DNA from: Hydractinia symbiolongicarpus
Lineage: Eukaryota > Cnidaria > Hydrozoa > Anthoathecata > Hydractiniidae
Direction of reading: 5' to 3'
NCBI RefSeq assembly: GCF_029227915.1
Contig: NC_079875.1
Span: 31,255,501-31,319,500 of the forward strand
DNA length: 64,000 nt
Shown piece after piece: positions 11,400-22,689 of this stretch. Position numbers and translations under genes: made by a program. The number at the start of each line of letters is the position of its first letter. Positions within the stretch are counted from its first letter, which is position 1. The notes under the pieces were generated by a model, which saw only the letters and a program-made list of their open reading frames with translations, searched no databases and was not told where the DNA came from.

Positions 11400-13680
11400 T
11401 CAGGTTCTATATATTTTAGCCGTAAAATTGATAATCAAGGCATTTAAAAGATACCAGTATCAACCACCTCGTCTCAGGTTCTATATATTTTAGCCGTAAA
11501 ATAAATAAACGAGGCATTTAAAATTGACGAGTGTCTCATATATTTGCAATTTTTCGATTTGAGACAGGATAGCTGTATTTTAGAGTCAACAATTTCGTCT
11601 CAGGTTCTATATATTTTAGACGTAAAAATGATAAACGAGGCATTTAAAATTGACGAGTGTCTCATATATTTGCGATTTTTCGTATTGATACTAGATAATT
11701 GTCATTTAGAGTTAACAACCTCGTCTCAGGTTCTATGTACTTTAGTCCTGAAATTGATAAACGTGGCATTTAAAAGAGACAAGTGTTATATATTTGCGAT
11801 TTTTCGTATTGATACAAGATAATTGTCATTTAGGGTCAACAACCTCGTCTCAGGTTCTATATATTTTACCGTAAAATTGATAAACGTAGCATTTAAAAGA
11901 AACAAGTGTTATATATTTGCGATATTTCGTATTGATACAAGATAATTGTCATTTAGGGTCAACAACCTCGTCTCAGGTTCTTATATTATAGTCCTAAAGT
12001 TCTAACGAGACATTTCAATATAACGAGTGTCATGTATTTGCGATTTTAGTATTGATACAAGATAATTGTACTTTAGAGTCAAAAACCTTGTCTCAGGTTC
12101 TATATATTTTAGCCCTTAAATTGATAAACGAGGCATTTAAAAGAGACGAGTGTTATAATTTGCGATTTTTCGTATTTATATAAGTTAATTGTCATATAGG
12201 GTTAACAACCTCGTCTCAGGTTCTATATAATTTGGCCAAAAAATTGATAAACGAGGCATTTAAAAGAGACGAGCGTCTCATATAATTGCGATTTTTCATA
12301 TTGATACAAGATAGTTGTCATTTAGGGTTAGCAACCTTGTCTCAGGTTCTAAATATTTTGGCCGTAAAATTGATAATCAAGGCATTTAAAAGAGACCAGT
12401 ATCAACCACCTCGTCTCAGGTTCTATATATTTTAGCCGTAAAATAAATAAACGAGGCATTTAAAATTGACGAGTGTCTCATATATTTGCAATTTTTCGAT
12501 TTGAGACAGGATAGCTGTATTTTAGAGTCAACAATTTCGTCTCAGGTTCTATATATTTTAGACGTAAAAATGATAAACGAGGCATTTAAAATTGACGAGT
12601 GTCTCATATATTTGCGATTTTTCGTATTGATAGTAGATAATTGTCATTTAGAGTTAACAACCTCGTCTCAGGTTCTATGTAATTTAGTCCTAAAATTGAT
12701 AAACAAGGCATTTAAAAGAGACGAGTGTTACATACTTGCGATTTTTTATATTGATACAAGATAATTGTCATTTAGGGTCAACAGCCTCGTCTCAGGTTCT
12801 TATATTATAGTCCTAAAGTTCTAACGAGGCATTTCAAAGTAACGAATGTCATGTATTTGCGATTTTAGTACTGATACAAGATAATTGTACTTAAGAGTCA
12901 ACAACCTTGTCTCAGGTTCTATATATTTTAGCCCTTAAATTGATAAACGAGGCATTTAAAAGAGACGAGTGTTATATATTTGCGATTTTTCGTATTGATA
13001 CAAGATAATTGTCATTTAGGGTCAACAGCCTCGTCTCAGGTTCTATATATTTTACCGTAAAATTGATAAACGTGGCATTTAAAAGAGACAAGTGTTATAT
13101 ATTTGCGATTTTTCGTATTGATACAAGATAATTGTCATTTAGGGTCAACAACCTCGTCTCAGGTTCTATATATTTTACCGTAAAATTGATAAACGTGGCA
13201 TTTAAAAGAAACAAGTGTTATATATTTGCGATTTTTCGTATTGATACAAGATAATTGTCATTTAGGGTCAACAACCTCGTCTCAGGTTCTTATATTATAG
13301 TCCTAAAGTTCTAACGAGACATTTCAATATAACGAGTGTCATGTATTTGCGATTTTAGTATTGATACAAGATAATTGTACTTTAGAGTCAAAAACCTTGT
13401 CTCAGGTTCTATATATTTTAGCCCTTAAATTGATAAACGAGGCATTTAAAAGAGACGAGTGTTATAATTTGCGATTTTTCGTATTTATATAAGGTAATTG
13501 TCATATAGGGTTAACAACCTCGTCTCAGGTTCTATATAATTTGGCCAAAAAATTGATAAACGAGGCATTTAAAAGAGACGAGCGTCTCATATAATTGCGA
13601 TTTTTCATATTGATACAAGATAGTTGTCATTTAGGGTTAGCAACCTTGTCTCAGGTTCTAAATATTTTGGCCGTAAAATT
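11400..13680 (+). repeat. Two overlapping higher-order duplications in the satellite
   Basis: 11430-11822 recurs at 12373-12764 (offset about 942 bp), and 11867-12360 recurs at 13176-13670 (offset about 1309 bp). Shared private variants prove the copying, for example ctaacgagacatttcaatat at 12001 and 13310 and the short unit with gaccagtatcaaccacc near 11450 and 12395. The overlap implies at least two rounds of unequal exchange or amplification. Confidence 0.8.
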
Positions 13681-13806
13681 TATATAACGAGGCATTTAAA
13701 ATTGACGAGTGTCTCATATGTTTGCGATTTTTTGTATTAATACAGGATAGCTGTACTTTAGGGTCAACAATTTCGTTTTGGGTTCTTATATTTTAGTCCT
13801 AAAAAT

Positions 13807-14550
13807 GATACGCTTCATTTCGCATTCTTCTACGAACGCTTCGATTTCCCCTATACTTGACAGCGACCTAGAGCTCTTAGTTTTGTGGTAATCAGACACA
13901 TCGCCCCCACCCTTGTAAATATGACAGCTAAAGCTGTACACAACCTTAACGCGCATATCCACATATGGTGTAATTTTTGGATAATCGAGTCCTTCAGATA
14001 TTGGTTTAGATGCTTGTTGAATTGCCATGTTCTTATCCTATTTCAGTCCTCCAACATCTGGGTATCGTCCTCGAGGCCTTGATATTGAATATCCTCCACG
14101 TTGTCCTTCCTTGCCTCCTGTTCAATCTCGTCGTGAAGGGTTGTCCCTCCCGAAATTTGATCCCTTGCCTTGTTGCAGTAGAAGGCAACGGTATGCCGCA
14201 CACTCTGTAGTCTATCAGCAAGGGCGTCGCGAGTTGTTGCCAGCGGTGCTGATGCGGTGCTGTATAGTTTGTATAGCATTCTTAAACCAACTCATCTTTA
14301 TTATATACACGGTTTTTTGGAAAAATGGTGCTCTGGCGTTTGCTCAATTTTTTGCCTAGCAAGCCTGGATTTTTCCTCCACTTGCGTTAGGGACTTACCC
14401 TTGATATGCATGACTAACCACCGCTTATTAGTGATTTTACTCCACTTGCGTATGATAGCACTGAGCTTTACTGCGCATGCGTTGATTTTTTGATGATTAT
14501 TAGCGGCATTTTGTGCAATAAGGCGTGACGAAAAGTTGTGACGTTGCAAG
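13807..14550 (-). pseudogene. Decayed coding remnant of unknown identity
   Basis: Three minus-strand segments look coding by composition and order. 14301-14549 begins MQRHNFSSRLIAQNA. 14043-14279 contains TTRDALADRLQSVRHTVAF and ends in the acidic segment DIQYQGLEDDTQMLED. 13786-14028 starts with ATG at 14028 (MAIQQASKPISEG), contains KGGGDVSDYHKTKSS and SIGEIEAFVEECEMKR, and runs into satellite. The stop of the second and the ATG of the third are only about 15 bases apart, which is compact for an animal genome and more like viral or transposon genes. The segment is GC-richer than its surroundings. I do not recognise the family. The satellite has replaced the 3' end. Confidence 0.35.
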
Positions 14551-17500
14551 TAAAATTGTGTGTGATAATTTTTACGAGAGTTTGACCGTGTATTTTGGAA
14601 AAGTGTGGTTATAGTTACCCCCTGAACTAGCTACATGAGCTCCAATGTCTTCACGAAAAACGAATTTATATCACTCTCGGTAAAACGTTTTGATATATAT
14701 CACATATCACGTAATATTTACTCCTAAAAAGTGATGACGTTTTTTCGTATAGAATTATTTAAAATCATTTATAGGGAATATGCGTGACAGATCAAATGTC
14801 AAGAAGAAGTTATAAACACAAATCTTTTTTAAAAAATTCAATAATGAATACCCCTTTTGACAATAAATGTGTCTTCTCAGACTTAACAGCTGTAAAATCT
14901 CCATTAGAAAGTATTATGGACAAATACTTTTTTATTACTTTTGTTATAATCTTGAGAAGGCTAGAAGTGTTTCTAACCAATGACATTATCTCCACCAAGT
15001 AAAGAATCTAGAAACTGTAAATGTACTTGTCATTTGCTCATTAAAAACCAGCTTTATTAGCATTTAATTTCTTATTAATAATTTTTAATAAGTAATAAGT
15101 ACAAAATAGTTGTATTTGTTCTCCGTTACCATGTAATTTTGGTGTTACTTGGAATTATTTTTTCTGGCTTTACAATTTCAAACTTTCTTCATCCCTTAAT
15201 TAGGTACACAGTGCCAGCAACTTCTCACACCTTAGGCCTTTAAGTTCGCATTTCTTTTTTATTTTATGTATTTTAAAATAACAGTCGTATTATGTTGGGC
15301 AAAGTTTTATTTCGCATACCTACAGAATTAGTTAATCACTTCATTCTAACAACTGGCTAAAATAAACGAATGTGAATGTGGAAGAAAAACAAAGCCGTAG
15401 GCTCTTTTATGAGCTAACTCTTGTCCCACGATGTTATATTTCTGTGCCATAGACACACGATACACAAAGATCTAAAGAAACCCTGGATTTACTTGTGGGA
15501 TATTCTTCTTAAACAACATTTATAGATCTATTTATAGACACCTTGGTGATCATGCCATTTCTGTGCTTATCAGTTTTGATTTGGTTTTGATTAATTTTTT
15601 GGTTTATACTGCACAGTAACAAGAAATATTTTAGCATAGCAGACAATAATAAGGCAGTAAAGTAAGGAGTCATTCCTAGTTTATAATAATGTTATTTCTT
15701 GCAGTGGAGAGATTTTTTCTCTCACATTTACTACGCCAAAACTCAAAATTATTTCAATGGCATTTACGGTCAATTGTATTTTTAAAACTGTTTTACTGCC
15801 TCAGGGTGCGTTATTCGGTAACCACAAAGACGTTTTCTCGGGCAGAAACATAAGCGATTTTTGGTGTTTTACGCGAAAGATTTTGATTAGGATTTATTTT
15901 AAGATACTTTTATATCAAGGGATGCCTTTTATCAATACTTATGAAAATAATACTTTAAATGCACGCCACACATGTTTTAAAGTTTTTCACCTGTAAAGTT
16001 TGCTCTTATAAATAAATCAGTAGCTACTTTATATGACGTCACAATATGACAGACATATCTTACAAGCAGGGCTCAGACCAAAGTATGGTGGTCGGCGAGA
16101 ATAAAAAGACGCTGTCATTAAAAACAACCTTCACAGATACTAACCGTTATTACTCATATTCAACAATTTTTCTTTAGTAGTATTACACTGTATACTTTGT
16201 GTTACGCTTTTTTATAACCAAAACGACAGTTTGGCTTATAAGAAATGTAACTTAAGTTTTTCTGTTTTAAAGGCTCGATTGTTTTTTATCTGTTATCCAC
16301 CAAGGGAACTCCATATTATAGAACTAGAATGTCATACTATTGTGAATAGGAGTAACTACATCGCAATGCAGATAAAACTAGTCTTTTAAAACGGAAAGTT
16401 TAATTAAAAAAAGGAGGTTTCTCTCCAAAGAATAAGAAGCTGCTGGAGAACTTCTGCATTCTCCCCTTTACAGGGATAATCAGAAAGTTAATGGATTTCG
16501 ACTGTACTGAAACAAACACCTATGAATGTGGAAACACGAGGATTGGTGAAATTCACTCATGCGTGGGATCTTGTGCGGGCCCTTGAGTAAGCATCCCCTG
16601 CCTCCTGCAAGACACCAGCCACATTTATTGACACCGTCCGCAAAAACCAATAACTTTTGTTAAACTTTGGAAAAAGAAAAGTCGACAGCTGCAAATCGTA
16701 TCGTTGTTGCTTTTACCTACTGACACAGAGCCCAGGGCTAAGAGAGGTAGACTTGTCCTATAAGACTGTTTATTCATATAAATGATAACCCTGGGCTAAA
16801 ATTATCTAAAGCAGGCCTGCCATGGCAGTATAACGTGTGAAGGAGAATAGATAATGACGTCTTTACGACGTTTTGGTGCCTACAGGAACGTCTTTAAAAC
16901 GTCTCTAACACTGAAATAGGACGATTTATAAAAATTGGGAAATAAATATATTTCATTTTAATATTTAAAAATAGAGGACATTATTATATTAAACGTTGGC
17001 CATTATAGCATTCATGAACTGAAATCATCTTCGTTATCGTCATGTTTGTGGTATACCCAACTGCATTTCACAAACAACAATATGTAAATGGATGCATTGC
17101 ATCATTTTAGAACGGCGTAAAGCGACTACTCAATTTCACTATATATTTTCCCCAACCTGCTACCTTAAATTTACTGCTTAATGTCCGGCAATTCAAGTCA
17201 GTCGGCTAACAGTGTTAGTTTGTTTTGGACAAGATGTTTTGTCTTTTAACACACGTGTTTTCATTGTCTTTCCTTGGTCACGTGGTCACGAAAAAGTTAG
17301 CTAAAGGTTGATACTATAATAAGTAGTTTAAAACGGTTATATGTGGCGATGTTAATAAAATTACGTGATGACGCAAATCAATAAAATCATTCAGGTTTCA
17401 TTTATTTGTAGTTATTAAAAATCAAATCAAAACATGAGCACCTCTTCTTCTCATTACTAGGGGCGAAATCTATGAGAGCAGAAGCATACCTGTCATTGTG

Positions 17501-18739
17501 ATATTGGCTGGCAGAGCTAAAAAAAAAAAAAGAATTAACATTGGATACATAGAAACGCTAGAGTTTGTACTCCAATATTTGACGGCGATGAGACTCAATG
17601 TAAACAATAACTATTAACTTCATTTTTTAGTTAAAATATTACAGTTCTAAACAAAACGGTGGTAACGGATACTAACCTGTTTTGATGTTGCACTGTAAAA
17701 TACAAAGCCCGAGGTCAAAAGTACATACCGAGGAAAACAATATGTTGATACATCTTGAAGGAAAGAATACACTCATTTCTTCCGAAACTACGTAAACTGG
17801 TAATAAGCACGGCTCGATCGGCAACTGGTCAGTTTCAGGTTGGATAATAAGCTGAGTATCAGATAATGCTTATGTATTACCGGTACATGCATTTTGTCTT
17901 AAATCAAATCCAGTAAAATTCTTGAAATTGAGTTATTAAAAACAAAACAGTCCCTAATCTGTAGCCAATATATCTATTTTAACCCGTCATTTTATGAGAC
18001 TTCATACAACGCCACTATAAAAAATACAGAAAAATTTAAAACGCATTGTTTTTTTTTTTTACACACTTTATTCATCTCTTTGATTATACAAAGTCATAAA
18101 AACCTACCATTTTCGACATCATTATCTGAGACCAGCTGTTGCGCAACTAAAAATATCATAATAGAATAATTGTTATTCTCTAGTTAAAGTGTTTTTTCCA
18201 GTTGGCACGTACTTTTCGTAGAAAATTAGATTGAAAACTACTGAGAGAAATTTTCCTAGTCTATTCATTCTCCTCTCTTTTCTTCCTTATTTTTTTAAAT
18301 TACATAATTTTAAATATCTGAAATTTGATGTATTATCACAAGCCTTTTCCGTTATTAATGGTACCAAGCGGTGTCTGGACTGCATTCTCCGGTACGTGCT
18401 ATTCCTCAACAAGGAGGAAACTAAGGCAGCATAACATAAAGCACATAAAGTACTACTGATGATAAAATATTGAAAGACCTGTAATGGTGACAATAATGCA
18501 AACCAAGGAGTGGAGACAGATCCACGAATCTCAGAATTTAGGTATCCATGCGATCCCTAGTAGTCAGTAGATTAAACAATTATTTATCTTTATCCTAGAG
18601 CTATTTATTTTACAATTGCTTTTTGTTTACTTATTGCTTTTGTGACATACTAAAATTTCTTCCAGCCATATTTTCTTTTCCATGCCAAGGTGAGCCTCCT
18701 TTATTCCATTTGTCAAATATGGGAATTTCTTGACATTAA
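14551..18739. other. Long non-coding stretch
   Basis: AT-rich sequence with no gene I can support; open frames are short and without recognisable motifs. A Cys-rich plus-strand stretch near 16500-16590 (CGNTRIGEIHSCVGSCAG) resembles a fragment of a secreted disulfide-rich domain, but it hits a stop at once and has no defined exon borders. Near 16860-16905 the motif gacgtctttacgacgt is partly repeated. There is a 14-base A run near 17520 and a T run near 18050. Confidence 0.4.
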
Positions 18740-19531
18740 CCGACCGGTAGACGACTCCACAGTGGAAATATTCCATGTTTAGGCAATGCACAGTGATTTT
18801 TAACGGTATTTAAGGTATAATCAGTTTTATTTTCGCCTAACATGATCTTATGAAAGACTTCCATATCGTTAAAATACACTCCATGTAGAGCAAAATACGT
18901 ATGACAAAATTTTTTTTCGCCTTAAGTTCAGGCACAAACGATACAGGAGGATGATGCCATACACGATCATTGTCAGCGAACCAGGATATATTCTTCTGTT
19001 TTTGATATATCCAAGACCCATTTTGACAATGCAGTCCCACCGAAGTTAGTACAAATCAAGGAGTTTTCAAGTTCTAAAATTCCCTTGGCTAACTTGTAGT
19101 TTACTAGTACAAATCCCTCATCATTTCTTGCAGGAGAACATTTAGTAAATCCCCAGAAAACGTAATCAAGGTTTATACGTCTAGGCAATTCAAACATCAG
19201 ACGATGAACACAAGGATAATAAGGCTAAAATTCTCAGTGCAAAATTCAGGCCAACAGGTGTCTGTAAAACTTCCATATCGCGATTATTATACTTGGATTC
19301 GTTTCGTAGTTTACATATAACACTGCTCATTGGCTTCCCCTCAACTGATAATCCATTCAATATAAATTTACTTTTGCAATCGCTGCAGTAGTCCTCATGG
19401 CACGTTTTCATCCACGTCTTTCCAATAACATCTCTTCGGTTTTTGTATTTGCCTGCCGTAAAAATACCCAATAAAGAAGACAATATTTCTACCTTGGACG
19501 TTTTCATGAATTTCTGTTCAACATTTGACAT
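18740..19531 (-). pseudogene. Beta-1,3-galactosyltransferase-like (GT31) pseudogene
   Basis: The first part (ATG at 19531) has LLGIFTAGKYKNRRDVIGKT then W, which matches the RR-x-IR-x-TW start of the Golgi GT31 glycosyltransferase domain. It continues to RILALLSLCSSSD and stops. The next frame starts with MFELPRRINLDYVFWGF and runs through KLAKGILELENS and GTALSKW. A third frame (18837-19040) has DNDRVWHHPPVSFVPEL, and a fourth continues with ALHGVYFNDMEVFHKIM. These read as consecutive parts of one intronless protein with at least three frameshifts. At the first break, near 19192, the stretch that should carry the metal-binding DxD motif is missing, so the enzyme cannot be active. No transmembrane anchor precedes the first part; a Helitron-like end lies 82 bp upstream. 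Confidence 0.55.
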
Positions 19532-19612
19532 AACTTTCGAAACTTTCCATTTTGTATTTTTGGTTGTAACAAACGGTTTTTGACATTTTAGATGTACTCT
19601 ATCATTATTTAA

Positions 19613-20052
19613 CTAGTACTTAGTCCCGTGGAAAAATCCACTATAGATACCAAATAAAAAAAACAGCGAAATAGTGAGCGAAATTAACCATTTTTCATTG
19701 TTCTTTTCATCGAAACGTTTTGTTAATTCCATTCAAGCTGGAATAAATAAAACCAATGTTTTTCATATAACAATAGACACGTGCTTAAGGGAATAATAAA
19801 AATTAATTACCCGTGACTTTTGTGTAATAGAGTTTACATCATTACTCATTACACAAAGGTTTTTATGAGAACAATAAAATAAATTAACTGAGTTTTTTAA
19901 AACGAAAATTTTAAATCAATTTGAAAAAGCACACAAAAGACAGAATAAAAAAAAATAGCAAAAGTGACATGTTACCGCCGCTGTTTTTTTAAAAAAGAAC
20001 ACATCCACTTTGCGTGTCACAGACACACGGAACTGGCGTATTATTATATAGA
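19613..20052 (-). mobile_element. Helitron-like element H1, complete, 440 bp
   Basis: Read on the minus strand, it starts TCTATATAATAATACG at 20052 and then CCAGTTCCGTGTGTCTGTGA. It ends with the hairpin GTGGA-TTTT-TCCAC (19628-19641), eleven bases, and CTAG (19613-19616), followed by T. 5' TC, a 3' hairpin and CTRR are Helitron hallmarks. There is no coding capacity. Its 5' TC directly follows the CTAG end of the H2 element (20053), so two elements sit head to tail with nothing between them. The GT31 pseudogene begins 82 bp beyond the 3' end. Confidence 0.6.
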
Positions 20053-21449
20053 CTAGCCGGGAAATCCGGCGTCGAAACACGGGTTAAGCCACAAGTAAAG
20101 GTGTGATCCGGCATTGAACACTCTGTGGAGCGCTTAATAAGAGCCCTAAACTGTCCCACACGATCAGGTGGAGCGCTTTAGTACAGGTATACAGTATGTC
20201 GTTAATCATTTGAAGCGCATACACCATTATAGTGTGCGACTGTAACATATTTTTCAAAAAATAACTTTCCCGCAACGATAACTGATATAAAAACAGAGTT
20301 TACAAAGTGTTGTTACTCCATCAAAGCAAAAACAATCGTCAATTTTATTTCATTTTGCGGAATAACTTTTTGCGCAAGTTAAAAAATTAATCGTGACACT
20401 GGGCTGAGCGCTTAGTACAGTTAAACCGTGTTGCACAGCGTATAGGAATAATACCCTTTTGAAAAAAACTTTCTCGCAGACACAGGGCTGAGCGGTTAGT
20501 CCAGGCGTGATTCCCAAGAAAGTTTAAAAATTAATTGTCACAGTGGTGGGCTGACCTTAGTATATACAGGTAAACGGTGTTGCACATGCCCATAGGCGTA
20601 ACAGCCTTTTACAAAAAACAGTCTGTTTTTAACACTAGGCTAACCGCTAAGTACAGTTAAACACAGTTGAACAAGCGCATAAGGCGTATTACCCTTTTCC
20701 AAAAATGTTCATTGCAACTTTGGTTTAAATAAAAACAAAGGGAACAGTCTGTCGTTACTCGTCCAGCCAAAACAATCGCTCAGCCATTTCATTTGCAGAA
20801 AAAGTTTGCAGAAAAATAATAAAATATGTAGCTATACCTAGCTAGCTAACTGCATTTAGCATAAAAATTATATATTGCTTAAGAATATTGTTGTAGCCAA
20901 ACTGCATTTTTATACTTTCACTTTTTAAGGAGCTAGCTAAATAGCCACAGCCTCAACATAAAAATAAATGTTGGCTAGGATAAAAAGCTCTTATACCAAA
21001 CAGAATAGCAATAAGTGAGGCTCTAGCTAGCTAGTAGCTATAGCTAGCTAATCTTCGTTCCTAGCCAAACATCCTAAAACTGGTGCGTTTAAGATCTGTA
21101 CGTGGCTAAAAAACGTCACAATATATTTATCCTAACATTGAAAACAAACAGAAAACAAATATTACAAATATATAAGGCTTTTAGAAGATAAAAAAGTCAA
21201 ACAGGCCTACAAACCTCACACACTGACCACAACACGACCATTATCAAAATGGCCTTCGTTCCGCGAAGATCTTGGTTTTTTTTTAAAGAATCAGGCGTTG
21301 TGAATGGTATTCCACGCGCGAGCGGTCAAAACAAAGTCGGTAAAAATATATCGGATTTGGTATTGGTGCGCATTATAAAAATTTCGTGATTCAGTTACGG
21401 GACGCGGCTCTCGCGGACAGACAGACAAAATACGGCTATTATTAAAGAG
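20053..21449 (-). mobile_element. Helitron-like element H2, copy A, ~1.4 kb
   Basis: On the minus strand it starts near TCTCTTTAATAATAGCC (21449), followed by a TCTGTCTGTC tract as in H1. It ends with a hairpin and CCCGGCTAG (CTAG 20053-20056) followed by T. The hairpin is imperfect in this copy; copy C has the perfect version. Inside, a ~70-100-bp motif, ctgggctgagcgcttagtac, recurs about four times (near 20400, 20480, 20550 and 20635), and there are CTAG-rich tracts near 20840 and 21025. There is no open frame of note and no Rep/helicase. Nearly identical to copy C. Confidence 0.6.
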
Positions 21450-22343
21450 ACTCATCTCTTTTAGATGCCTCGTTTATCAATTTTACAGAGAAGATATAAG
21501 AACCTGAAACGAGGTTGTTGACCCTAAAATGCAATTATCCTGTATCAATACGAAAAATCGCAAATACATAACATTCGTCTGTTTTAAATGCCTCGTTTAT
21601 CAATTCTAAGGCCGAAATATATGGAACCTGAGACGAGATTGTTGACCCTAAATTACAATTATCCAGTATTAATACAAAAAATCGCTAATATGTGAGACAC
21701 TCGTCTCTTTTAAATGCCTCGCTAATTAATTTTAAGACTGAAACATATAGAACCTGAAACGAGGTTGTTGACCCTAAAATGCAATGATCCTGTATCAATA
21801 CGAAAAATCGCAAGTACATGAGACTCGTCACTATTAAATGCCTCGTTTATCAATTCCACGGCCAAGATATAAAAACCTAACACGCATTTGCCGACCCTAA
21901 ATTACAATTATCCTGTGCTCATACAAAAAATCGCAAATATATGAGACACTCGTCTCTTTTAAATCCCTCGGTTATCAATTTTACAGGGAAGATATAAGAA
22001 CCTGAAACGAGGTTGTTGACCCTAAAATGCAATTATCCTGTATCAATACGAAAAATCGCAAATATATGACACTTGTCTCTTTTAAATGCCTCGTTTATCA
22101 ATTCCACGGCCAACATATAAGAACCTAAAAAGCAGTTGTCGACCCTAAATTACAATTATCCTGTGCTCATACAAAAAATCGCAAATATATGAGACACTCG
22201 TCTCTTTTAAATCCCTCGGTTATCAATTTTACAGGGAAGATATAAGAACCTGAAACGAGGTTGTTGACCCTAAAATGCAATTATCCTGTATCAATACGAA
22301 AAATCGCAAATACATAACACTCGTCTGTTTTAAATGCCTCGTT
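21450..22343 (-). repeat. Satellite array, inverted, H2-adjacent variant
   Basis: The same 123-bp family as 6840-13806, now on the minus strand. Units here form a distinct subtype, with gaacctgaaacgaggttgtt and cctaaaatgcaattatcctg read on the plus strand. The array joins the 5' end of H2 copy A on its left and the truncated copy B on its right. Internal near-repeats at about 300-bp spacing (21950 and 22190) show local amplification. Confidence 0.9.
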
Positions 22344-22689
22344 AAAAAAAAAACGTCACAATATATTTATCCTAACATTGAAAACAAACAGAAAACAAAT
22401 ATTACAAATATATAAGGCTTTTAGAAGATAAAAAAGTCAAACAGGCCTACAAACCTCACACACTGACCACAACACGACCATTATCAAAATGGCCTTCGTT
22501 CCGCGAAGATCTTGGTTTTTTTTTAAAGAATCAGGCGTTGTGAATGGTATTCCACGCGCGAGCGGTCAAAACAAAGTCGGTAAAAATATATCGCATTTGG
22601 TATTGGTGCGCATTATAAAAATTTCGTGATTCCGTTACGGGACGCGGCTCTCGCGGACAGACAGACAAAATACGGCTATTATTAAAGAG
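22344..22689 (-). mobile_element. H2 element, copy B, truncated to its 5' ~345 bp
   Basis: This repeats 21104-21449 of copy A at an offset of 1240 bp, with very few differences (for example gcatttgg for ggatttgg). The break is inside an A run next to satellite sequence (cctcgtta followed by A's). The satellite to its right also matches that to the right of copy A for about 250 bp. The H2 piece and its neighbouring satellite were therefore copied as one segment. Confidence 0.8.

Larger units (their letters stand above)
6840..13806 (+). repeat. ~123-bp satellite array, ~7 kb, about 56 units
   Basis: A near-continuous tandem array. Well-kept adjacent units (for example 13081 to 13204) have a period of 123 bp; variants with one extra base in ttttagccgtaaaa are 124 bp. 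Units fall into types by the middle segment: ataattgtcatttagggtca against atagctgtactttagggtca. Because 123 is 41 codons, open frames run through neighbouring units and give repetitive peptides such as NCHLGSTTSSQVLYI. I read these as accidental. The array begins beyond the DIRS ORF1 and ends against the remnant at 13807. Confidence 0.95.

Noticed and set aside
6840-13806. Tandem array considered as CRISPR or rDNA spacer
   Set aside because: No alternation of repeat and unique spacer, units far too long, and no rRNA sequence. It is a plain satellite.
14027-14359. Plus-strand 110-residue frame (PTSGYRPRGLD...)
   Set aside because: Opposite strand of the GC-rich minus-strand remnant; composition is Arg/Pro/Cys-rich as expected of an antisense frame.
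16729-16798. Inverted pair agcccaggg / ccctgggct as a MITE
   Set aside because: Arms only nine bases, no target duplication, no second copy of the whole unit.
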